Shown piece by piece: positions 11,021 through 22,400 of a DNA stretch of 64,000 bases. A program made the translations under genes and the position numbers. The DNA lies in the NCBI GenBank assembly GCA_037951105.1, contig JBAMJV010008321.1, forward strand, positions 1-64,000. Direction: 5' to 3'. A model generated the notes under the pieces. That model was not told where the DNA came from and did no database searches. It saw only the letters and a list, made by a program, of their open reading frames with translations. Source of the DNA: Echinarachnius parma. Lineage: Eukaryota; Echinodermata; Echinoidea; Clypeasteroida; Echinarachniidae. Position 1 is the first letter of the stretch. The number at the start of each line of letters is the position of its first letter.

Positions 11021-12900
11021 CAGTATCACAGTTCGTATGATATTTCAATTTATAGATAAAGAGTATGCAATAATTACACTACAACGGCAGTGTTGGAGTC
11101 ATGGTACACACATGCCCAGCGCTGTATAGCCACCGCACCATGCATAATACAATGTAGGTTACTCTGAATGCATGCAATAGTACAATGCTTGTATAGCGCT
11201 ACGTGTATACGGGATAGATGCTGTTTCTGAACGCCAAGTTTGATTTTTTATTCGATGCACACAAGAGATTTTCGAGATTTTCTCTGCTTGCTGCGATATA
11301 TCGCAGTTGCTTCCGATAAGAGGATCGTTAAGTGATATCGTAATCGGAACTGCGCTGACAGAATGATTGATAGGTGATATTAAAAATTATTCTCTGGCGA
11401 TATCGAAATACTTTCAGGATCACAGACTTTGTGATGTTCATTTAAGATATGTCTTTGATGTAAGAGAGCTAAATCTCTGTCTGGTGGTACCCTTTAATAT
11501 AAAAACTGTCATTTACAGTATCTGATTGTGTTTTGTTAAAATGGCTGCAATGATTAGATCATTTAACTGTTATATAATGTCCTACATAAATTTTGGCCCA
11601 TCAGCTACACTGTCAAATTTCACTGTACAATTACATGTATATGTTTTTTTGCCCTTGAATTACAACTTTTTACCGTTTTTATCAATGTTACAGAAAATGT
11701 AAACATGTATAATAACAGAAATGTTGTCAGATTATGGAAATTATGTTTAATTTACTAATAATATTATCTACATTCATAACTGTTAATAAACTATTTTCGT
11801 ACTACCTACAACCAACTTTCCCTGAACATTGTTTTACTCAAAAAATTTGTTTGCATGGTTCTTTTTTTATTTACTGGCGACAATGTTCCTGTCAAAAAAC
11901 GAAATTAAAAATTTCTTTTAATAAACATTATTCAATCCTGTTGAACTAGACCTATGCTAACATCGCATGCTGCTTCTTTTACTACGCCAGTCTGTAAAAA
12001 AAACAAAAAAAACAGGCAAACCTGTTAAAAACCTAGTTTCTTGTAGACATTGAATACGAATATACCGTTAAACCACACAATTTGCAGTTATTTGTAACAG
12101 GCACATGAATATTCATGAGCTAGTTTGTGCTTTTGCAAATTGAAAATTAAATCTGTTCATAATCCCGTTATTTTGTAAAATAATCATCAAAATGCATTTT
12201 TTATTCAAATTAGTATAATTAATTATCAGTGGACTCTTGTGAACCACTTTCGGGTGGAAATTAATGAATGCAATATAAGTCTGCGTTAAATTACTAACCA
12301 CTACAAAACATACATCGTGTTCGTGAACAAGGAACGATGGATAGGAACGATAGGTATAGGCTTAGGTCAAAGTATGTATAGGATATGGCGTAGGTTATTA
12401 GGATTATGACTAGGAGGATAGGGCTATATAATACACACAGGTAAAAGGTGGTACTTAAAGGGTACCACCACCCAAAAATAATATTCTTATTAAAGAAAGG
12501 TATCATCTTTAGTATTCCATTCCATCAACAAGTTCACAAAAATATGTTTCCAGAAAAAAAAATATAATGGGAAAACGCCTCACCATTCTAAAGCATGCGT
12601 TCATGCGGTCTGAATTGCGAAGACTAAAGTGTGCAAAGCGAACGAAACGCCCGGGATTCTATTGCCTACAAACGTACACGTGAATAAAATTGACGCAAAT
12701 GTTTGGCCCGTACGAACCAGGAAATAGTAATGGTTCCGTAAGTGGTGGAAATTAATTGCTTTGTTTATGAATTACACAACCCTTTGCAAAAATGTTGGGT
12801 ATCTATTTGATATCACAAAACGGTACCAAAGCATATAATAATGTGTTGTTCTCTGCCTGGTGGTCCCCTTTAAAATAAAAGTGCTACTTTTAACCATTTT
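11021..12900. other. AT-rich stretch without recognised genes
   Basis: Only short frames without domains. It would be expected to hold the terminal exon of MS4A-like gene 1, but none was recognised. Fragments GGTGGTACCCTTTAA (about 11484 and, diverged, 12860) and its inverse near 12450 suggest relics of one more short repeat family. Confidence 0.3.
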
Positions 12901-12904
12901 GGTG

Positions 12905-13135
12905 CAGGCAGGGGTCTGCACCCTTAGGGGTGCTCGTATAGCATAGGGACAAGGCTATGCACCCATAGGGGTGCACATATGCACCATAAAGGGTACAAGT
13001 GTGCACCCTATAGGGTGCAAACGTACACCCTGACTAGGGGTGCACAGTGTGCACCCCTGCCTGGGGTGTACGTCTGCACTCTTAGGAGAGTTTGTATAGG
13101 GACAAGGCTATGCACCCCTAGGGGTGCAAAATTCA
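12905..13135. repeat. GGGTGCA / TGCACCC word repeat
   Basis: About twelve units of TGCACCC, AGGGGTGCA and TGCACCCTTAGG in alternating orientation, so the block can fold on itself. It resembles the interiors of the other word-type elements, but clear terminal repeats were not identified. Confidence 0.5.
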
Positions 13136-13391
13136 ACCCGAATTTCCTAGTGTGTAGAAGAATTTAGGACGGAGTTATTCACAAAACGGGTTGAAAATAG
13201 CGGTCATTTTGAAAATCCAAGATGGCCGCCATTATGGCTTCAGAAAAAATGGCAACTTGAATTGTTTAGATGTGGTGTACTTCAACGTTTCCAAAAATGT
13301 ATAATATTCATAATCTTCTAAAAATGTTAACGAAATTACATAAGGAACCCGACTAATAACTGAATTTCTTCTCTTGTTCGTGATTCCGCAG

Positions 13392-13454
13392 AGTGGAAGT
13401 AACCAGTTGGGACCCTTCGTTAACCCACCAGATAGACTTCGGAAACACCTCAAG
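13392..13454 (+). CDS. Probable N-terminal exon of MS4A-like gene 2
   Basis: 21 codons, open and phase 0 at both ends: SGSNQLGPFVNPPDRLRKHL and a final K. The acceptor is GTGATTCCGCAG and the donor GTGTGT. A short basic, Pro-containing cytoplasmic segment running into TM1 (…RKHLK then ESGIVLIVCG) is how MS4A proteins begin their membrane part. The initiator exon was not found. Assignment to gene 2 rests on position, phase and this resemblance. Confidence 0.45.
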
Positions 13455-16400
13455 GTGTGTTACTTTGCAAACTTAATAATGCTGTTCTATTATAACAGTC
13501 ATAACTAATTGATAATTCTCTATATTAATTTTAGAATTGGCAATAATCTAACAAAAAAAAATATATATTTGTTTATATACTGTGTATTTGACATTTATTC
13601 TGATTGAAAAAGAGCAAAGAAAATGGGATTCCAACGGGATCCCATTGGAGTCCCATTTTCTTTGCTCTTTTTCAGTCACATTATATATTTCTGGTCAGTT
13701 TCTCTATATGTTTGAATTTACATTTATTCTGTGAAACTACTTTTTATAACACAGTCTTGAAAAAATGCTTTTGTTGCAAGATTTAGTAATTTTTTTTTAG
13801 TGACTTACGTGAACAATTGTAACCAACATTGTAAAAGCTTGTAACAACTTCTAGGTCATAAATCATCGGTCTAGCAATTCGGAGGTTTCGGGTTTTAATT
13901 TATTTAATTAATTTCGGGGAGAAACCCGACTTGCTATGCTTTTTATTTATTTCTGGTCAGTTTCTTTGGAACTATGTTTGAAAATAACTTCGAGGTGCAT
14001 GTGCTATAATGTCAGATTCGTACCCCCCCCCCCCCCCCCACCTCTGTTTCTCTCTCTCTCCCTCCATCATTGGGTTGGGATTTTCGATTTTGTAATATTT
14101 GTATATTGGTGGTGTACCGTATTTATTTTATCTTTCCCCAGGAATCAGGAATCGTGTTGATCGTTTGTGGATCTCTGATGATTGCCCTTGGGGTGACTGC
14201 TATCAGTGTAACGGCTTATTATTCCTACATCGCCGTTCCCGTCTGGAGTGGGATGGTAAGTTTCATTCATCTTGCATTAATAATAATAATAATACATTCG
14301 AATTCTACAGCGCATAATAATACACAATGTATTCTCTATGCGCTTCACATAATTATACAATACAAACATAAGATCAAATTAATATAAACATAATAAAGGA
14401 AACATTTATACAAAAATAAAAAATAAATCATACAAAAAGAAACGTCTTCAGAGATTGTTTGAATACATTGATTGAGGGTATTTTTCGAATTTCTAGTGAT
14501 AGTGAATTCCAAAGTGTGGGGGCTGATTTTGAGAAGGGTCGATTGCCGTACATGTAGGTCTGAGTATTAGTAAGAGGGACAGTTAAAAGTTGTTGGGATG
14601 ATGACCTGAGAGTGCGTGCAGAGGTGTGACGGTGAATGAGTTCAATTAAGTAAGGTGGAGATATAGTATGTTCAACTTTATAGCACATAAGAAGATTTTT
14701 TTTAAATAACACGTTTTTCAACTGGTAGCCAATGAAGACTATGTAAAATGGGGGAGATTGGATCTCTTGAACGAGCACCAACAATTAATCTAGCGGCTGT
14801 ATTTTGAATTCTCTGAAGACGTTTCAATTCCTTGTTAGGAAGACTATATAACAGCACATTGCAGTTATCAATATGTGACATAACCAATGATTGAACAAGA
14901 ATTTCAATGGTTGCCCTGTTGAGATATTGTCTAATTTGTCCAATTTTCCGAATGGCTGCAATTGCCGATTGGCAGGTTTTTGTAATGTGATCAGACATTG
15001 ATAGATGCTTGTCCATGATGACCCCCAGGTTACGTACTTTGTTGACAGCAGCGATGTTCACTCCATCAACTGTGACAGCCAGATGTGCAGGAGATGGAGC
15101 GTATCTTGAGGTAAAATGTATAACCTCAGTCTTGGCAGCGTTCACAAGAAGTTTGTTCATGATTGACCAAGAAGTGATGTCTTGCAAACAGTTATTGATG
15201 CGACTGATAGCGATATCTATGTCAGTTGCCGGAAATGTCAAATATAACTGTGTATCGTCCGCATATATCATGGAACTAAGACCATGGGCTTTGATGATGT
15301 CATACAGAGGTGCGCTGTAAAGTGTGAAAAGGAGGGGCCCTATAACCGAGCCCTGTGGTACCCCACAGTCATCATACACAGCTTGAGAAACGTGATTGTT
15401 TATATTTACTACATGCGATCGGGAAGTAATATATGATGACACCCACTTCAGAACAGAACCTCCAAATCCATACCGCTTTGCAAGTATATCAAGTAGAATG
15501 GTATGGCCTATGGTGTCAAAAGCTGAGCTGTAGTCCAGCGACACCAAGAGGGCTTCCTGTCGGTTGTCCAGGGAGAGAAGGATGTCGTTATGAACGCGGG
15601 CGAGTGCAGTCTCCACACTGGTGTCTCCTGAATGCCGACTGAGTGGGAGTGTTCAATCTGTGTTCTGTTAGATACTCTGTTATTTGTACCATGGCTGCTT
15701 TCTCTATCACCTTGCCGAAAAAGTTGAGATGTGAGATAGGGCGCTCATTTGCCAGTTCTTCGTGCGATGTACCAGCCTTCTTCAGAAGAGGGGACACAAT
15801 GGCTTTCTTAAAAAGACATGGCATCAAACCAGAGCTGAGACTTGCATTGACCAATGTCGTTAAGCTGGGTAGCAGGATGTCGATGCATTTCTTTGTGAGG
15901 GTAGTTGGCAAAGGATCAAGTTCACACGATGCCGAAGAAAGTGATTTGACTATGGTGCTAACATTCTTCTCACTAAACTCACCAAAGTCGTGGAGAGTAA
16001 ATGGACAATTGTCTTGCAAATTAACGGACATCTCCCGACGTTTCGCACCTGTCAGGTTGTCCATTATCGTGGTTATTTTTTGTTTGAAGAATTCGGCGAA
16101 TCTATTTGCGAGATTAACGGGCGAGTCGGAACGTGGAAGGACTGAACCCCCTGACGGCGATGACAGCTTATTCACCAAACCGTATAAGCCTTTGTTGGTT
16201 GCTGGTCTGTATCTGGTCCCGATGGAAGTTCGTCTTGGAGCTTGACAGGAGTTTGTTATATATCTTGCACTGTTCTTGATATATTTGCTTGTGGACTTGA
16301 AGTTCAGATTTTTGCATCTGCCTCTCGCAGCGTCTTCTTTGCCGCTTTGCATCTCGATGAATGTCGGAGTACCACGGGCTATGTGGCCGAAGTGTAACTT

Positions 16401-19400
16401 CCCTTTCAAGAAGTGGAGCAAGACTTTCCAAAGTATCTCTTAAACCTGAGCACAGTTTGGAGGTAAAGGGTTCAAGTTCAGCTCGATCAAGACGCACTGA
16501 CAACAACATGCAGGATAAATCATGACGAAATGTGTCCATGTCGATGCTTTTCCACTTTCTCGAAACCACATGCTTTGTGATTTTAGGCGTCTCCTCAAAA
16601 AGCAGGTTACAGATGACTGCTGCATGATCAGATGGTAGATGGTTTTGCACCGAAACATTAGATACAAAGCAAGTCTCAGTTCTACTGATGATGAGGTCCA
16701 GTGTATAACCTGACGTGTGTGTTGGACCATCGTTGTGAATTTGTAAGGCATTGGATTGAAGTAACTCGATGAAGGAATCTGCAAACCCATTTCCAGGAAC
16801 ATCTACATGTAGATTAAAATCTCCAGTTATCAATAAGTCTTGGTGAGATACGCAAAGACATTCAAGCAGTGTAGAGAATTCACGAATGAAATCTGATGGT
16901 GATATTCTGTTTTTTATGCTTGATGGTGGTCTATACAGTATACGATAATCAATCGTATAACGCGAGATGATGTCCCAGATATTGTGACGTCCATATATTC
17001 AAAGGAAGAAACAGAAAATCTTTGATGTGACGTTACGTTGAAACCCTTGTGTAACAGCAGACCTATTCCACCACCTGTTCCCGCAACTCGTGGCACGTGG
17101 TGAAAGTCGAAGTTTGGAAGTGTTGTTCGGATACTGGCGAGAGTGTGATCATCCCTCCTTGAGTCCGTCAACCAGGTTTCTGTGACTGCAAGAATGCTAG
17201 TGTAAAAGGTAAAATAAGTACTCAGTCAGACAGGAGGGAGTATAATATGACTGCCAGGTTTAATCGTAGTAAGCTCAACTGATCATCCCAGCATGGTGCA
17301 ACATGCTTGCTGATGACCAAAAACCATAACCAATATTCACTGCATTTAATAACCAATCAGAAACAACTTAACTAACACATGACTATGGATGAAAGAACCA
17401 ATTAGAACCAAGGATGAGGAGAGCATGAGGTGCAAACAATAGAACATGAAGAAGGATGATGAACAAGACCTGGCTGGCAACATATGATTGGGTGGAGAAA
17501 GAATATGCAGATGAGGTGACCACTGTTGAAGAACTGATTATTCGGACTATGAATAATCAGTCAAGAATGTACATGTATGGAATCGCCAAGGAGGAGCGTG
17601 AAAGAAACCAGTGAATAGAGAATGGCATACAGAATAGAGGCATACTGAATAGAGGCAAACTGAATAGAGGCAAACAGGAGAATAGCATAAAATGGGGTGT
17701 AATGGGTAAAACATGGAGAGGGGTGGGGATGGATGCAGAGACCAATAATATGAGGCAAAGTATATATATGTGTCTTACACTAGCTTTCTCAGAAATGATG
17801 AAGTCGCAAAAGGAGGTGACTTTTCCTCTTGCCTTAAGAGATCGGGAGTTCCAGAGCGCAAAATTCACTGTCTGATTCCGGGGACTGGATGAAGCTCTCA
17901 AAATAGGATGTACATGTTGTTGTGGTAATGGCTTACACGTGTATATTGGTGACAGGCGACATGAAGTTCTCACTTCTATGCAATGAGAATAAGTAGGAGT
18001 TTGAAGTACGGACATGGGTAAACGTCTTTCATGTCCCTTGGTCCCACGATGAGTTTTTCTTTTTCGAGCGATGCCCAGGTCGTGCCCTTTGCCAGATGGT
18101 GCGATGCAGTCCCCATTCATGAGTTCTGTTGATGTCAGATATCCTCCCACGAGCATCTCCTTGCGTCGAGACTCCATCATAACGACAGTTATGTGGATGG
18201 TCATAGTTATCATCTGTAGGAAGATATGATCCTGGATTCGGACTGATGTCTCCACAAGCCACTAAAGATGACTGAAAAGTAGCAGTTGTGTTGCCATAGT
18301 AGGGTATTCGAGTCCCTGAAAACTTGCTTGTTGGTTGTGGCCATTTGATGATGACTTTGCACACAAAATCAGTGCAAGTGCATACAGGCTCATTGTAAGT
18401 GATCTGGTTCCATTCACAGCCCAGTGCATATAAAAGGAGGATTAGTAGCACAAAACATGGTCTCTGCTTACTGTCCATTGTGTAGTATAGTGACCCAGTC
18501 ACCGTGAACAGCAAATGAATGGAGAAATTCCATTCACATACTTAATCCTCCAGCAGTCACTCAGTAACTCAGTACAGTGACAAATCAATGGCTGTATATC
18601 ATGTACTCATTTTCCAAAAATCAGAAAGTTACATGCAACAGTTCTCACAAAATGCAACACAAAATATGATCAAACTTGTCCAGTAGTATCCTGAGTTACT
18701 AAAAGAGATGATACTATACAATTGATAACAAAATATCAAATGAAACTGACAAAATAACAAAATAACTACAGAGAGCTGGCGAGGGGCAACCTGCTTAGGT
18801 GCACCCACTCATATATAATGGTATGGCTATGTATGTATGCTCCCCGGGGAGTTGAGAAGCGTACTCTTTTCGGTGACTGCCATGGTTAGAATGTCTTATG
18901 CAGCCTTCCCAGTCTGGAGTAGCTTGGTAGATGTCCTTCATCTTGCATTCAAATGACTATATGGCCTGTGAATTGCTAGTATACCGTATATGCTCCCCGC
19001 AGAGTTGGGAAAGGTCCCCGTAGTTTGACAAATATGGGTTTAGTGGTTCATCTTTCTTACATCGCCATTCCAGTTTTTAGTTGGATGGTAAGTTTCCTTC
19101 GTAAAGAAGAAGTTTCCCCAAACATTTATAAGCAGATTGAGAGAATGGATAAATCGGCTTAGCGGAAAATTGTGAGCAGATTTCGATAATCCAATCAATA
19201 GTGGTGATTTTTTTTCAAAATGTATCTTTATAGTATTGTATTTCTGTGATTAAAAACTTACATGCTCGTTTGATTTCCAGGTGGTTCTGCATTCATTTTT
19301 GTTTCCACGCAAGAACAACTTTCTCTCCCCATACAAGTTCGTCACCTATATATGGCCCTGTGATATCCAACCTGTGGCAAATACTAATGTGATATTACGA

Positions 19401-22400
19401 TGGCTTTTGCTTTTAACGTTTGTCATTAAACTGTTGGTATGTTTGCAACATAATGATAACAATTATAATTTGTGCAAATGCATAAGACCTCGATGCAATA
19501 TAAACGCACTCCATGGTATGTACTATGTTCACCTTGAACTATTTGTATAAAATGTATGTTCATGTATTATATTAAACTCATTTTGTATACTCTCCTCGTG
19601 CATCAAAGATTGGGACTTTGTTTGGGTATAGTACAGTTTTGGTTAAGATGGCGCTTCAAACATACTTATTTAGAGGTAATTATGAAAAACCAAGTGTAAA
19701 ATTTGATGAAGCACACAATTTTAAAGACATAATAAACCTTTTTTGATAAGAAATCAATTCAGAAACAGCTAAAATATCCGTGAATATATCCGTTTTGAAT
19801 AAATGTGGAGTCCACATTTATTTGATGACTGAATTTTAAAATGTATAAAGCATGTGGCTTTAAAGTTATTTTTGATGATCTCTCTATTGAATACTTATAT
19901 TAACCGAACATCACATTCACATTTTAATTATTTTTTAAATGGCTTGAATTGTTCAGGTTTCTGTATATAGGCTATCCGCCTTTATAAAGTACAGCCCTGT
20001 AACTAAGCCATTGTTATATTTTCTACAATTCTAGCAGCATTGAATTATATCTATTGCATTTTAAGCGTAACTAACTAAACACAACCAAAAAGTAACTTCC
20101 CCCCTAAGCAAAATGACGTAACTTTTTAACAAATAGGGTTTGAGAAACATAACTTGGCAGGAATGTTTCTAAAATTATTGGCTAACGTCTCTGTGAAAAT
20201 GAATTTGATCCGCCATGCCATGCATGAGTGAGCACACATTAAAGGAAAAATGTCACTTTTCAAAAGTCACAAGAGTCAAAAAGTGAAAATTCTGCCTTTG
20301 ATGTGTGGTCACTCATCCATGACTCGACGGACCAATTTCATTTTCACACATAAGTTAGTCAATAAATGTAGGAACAATCCTGCCGAGTTATTTTGCTCAA
20401 AACCTTTTCTTTAAAAAGTTATGTTATTTGATTAAGGGGGACTTATTTTTGTGTTGAGTTTAATTGATCAGTATTGTTGGAATAAACTCAACAAAAAAGT
20501 AAGTCTCCTCCTGATTAGAATAACATAACTTTTTAACAAAAATGTTTTGAGCAAAATAACTCGGCAGGATTGTTCCTACACTTATTGACTAACTTCTGTG
20601 TGAAAATGAAATTGGTCCATCGAGTCATGCATGAGTGAACACACATCAAAGGAAAGATCGGCACTTGGTGTGCTCACTCATGCGTGACTCAATGGACCAA
20701 CTTCATTTTCACTCAGAAGTTAGTCACAAAGTGTAGGAACAATCCTGCCGAGTTATTATGTTCAAAACACTTTTGTCAAAAAGTGACGCCATTTTGATCA
20801 GGGGGACTTACTTTTTTGTTGTGTGTTACTGTATTACAAAAGCGTGCATGATTCATAAACACAACAAAAAAGTGAGTCCCCTAATCAAAATGGCATCACT
20901 TTTTGACAAACTTGTTTTGAGCATAATAACTCGGCAGGATTGTTTCTACACTTTGTGACTAACTTCTGAGTGAAAATGAAGTTGGTCCATTGAGTCACGC
21001 ATGAGTGAGCACACAAAGTGCCAATCTTTCCTTTGATGTGTGCTCACTCATGCATGACTCGATGGACCAATTTCATTTTCACACAGAAGTTAGTCAATAA
21101 GATCAATTTAATTGATCGGTATTGTTGGAATAAACTCAACAAAAAAGTAAGTCTCCTCCTGATTAGAATAACATAACTTTTTAACAAAAATGTTTTGAGC
21201 AAAATAACTCGGCAGGATTGTTCCTACATTTATTGACTAACTTATGTGTGAAAATGAAATTGGTCCGTCGAGTCATGGATGAGTGACCACACATCAAAGG
21301 CAAAATTTTCACTTTTTGACTCTTGGGCAATTCCAAGCAAACATTGACATAAGCAACCATTTTTCAAATTCGTCGAATCATAACATATTTGTTATCAAAT
21401 TAAAGCTAAAAGATTAAACTATTCAGAAATGCATTTTGTTCAAAAAAAAAATTGCGTTAACTATGATTTCATAGGAATTAATTAGCATAAATTAATTTTC
21501 AATTATTTTAACAAAATATACTTGTAAATATTAAGCTTAAAAGAGCTGCAAAAATAGGTTTTCATAAAATTTTCTTCCAGTGTTGATAGAAACATTACTT
21601 CAATTTATCAGATAAAGATCTATTTCTGCATTTTCGCTCTTTGTTCTGCTTCAGTGACCGTTTCAATTATAGTCATCAATATGTCACGCTGTTACCCTAA
21701 AAACAGGTATTTTTAATATTTCTGGAAAAATATGAATGGGAATGAAATTATTTTGTGTTTCTTCTTCATTCACCCATAGGGCTATATTATGGATGCTAAA
21801 TAGCAGCATTATCTTTTACCACTAATTAATCTAAGCAATATCAATTTGGTCACGCTGTTACTTTTTGGGTAACAGCGTGACGCAACCTACTTGATCTCCA
21901 TTGATATAATACACTAGACAAAATCAAATAATGAAATATGTTTTTGTTATGTATGCTCGGGCATTGCTCATGCTTTGATTATATGAATAGGGTCAGTTGA
22001 TAATGTTTCCATCACAAAGTTACCCGAGTCATAAATGTGTAGGGGTTGTATGTCCGTCTTTCTGTATGTGCATATGTACATTAGTGTTCTTTTTTTTGCA
22101 ATATCTCAAGAATCGTTGGATGGATTCTGTTCAAACTTTGTACAAGACATGTATTCAGAGGTGCGGATTATCTGATACATTTTGGGGCCATGAGGTCAAA
22201 GGTCAAAGGTCACATAGCTAATTAATATGCAAAAAATATATTATTCTCAAGATATTTCAAGAATCCTTAAAGGATGACATGAAAATTAATACTGGTATGC
22301 GTTCAGTGAAGTAGATGACCTGATTATAGGATTTGGTCATGGGGTCAAAGGTCAACAGGTCAAATTATTGTAGTTTATTTTTTATCTCACAAAAAAATGC

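Larger units (their letters stand above)
14281..18820 (-). mobile_element. CR1/L2-type LINE, near full length, inactive
   Basis: A 4.5-kb non-LTR element on the minus strand, inserted in the first large intron of MS4A-like gene 2. Its 3' tail is (ATT)n at 14281-14293, preceded by the GCGC-rich end typical of L2/CR1 tails. The order on the minus strand is: N-terminal hydrophobic leader and NPG motif (18514-18260), endonuclease start FALWNSRSLKARGK (about 17860), endonuclease core ILAVTETWLTDSRRD and ITGDFNLHVD (17190-16800), then reverse transcriptase (16400-14900) with VSLDYSSAFDT, GVPQGSVIGPLLF and MIYADDTQLYL, and a C-terminal part to 14428. At least five frame changes break it. A solo LTR at 17201-17779 splits the endonuclease. 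Gene 1 lacks the insertion at the matching site (near 3868). Sense to the host gene: antisense. Confidence 0.85.

Noticed and set aside
15643-16245. 200-codon plus-strand frame
   Set aside because: Exact antisense of the LINE reverse transcriptase; no start context or domain of its own.
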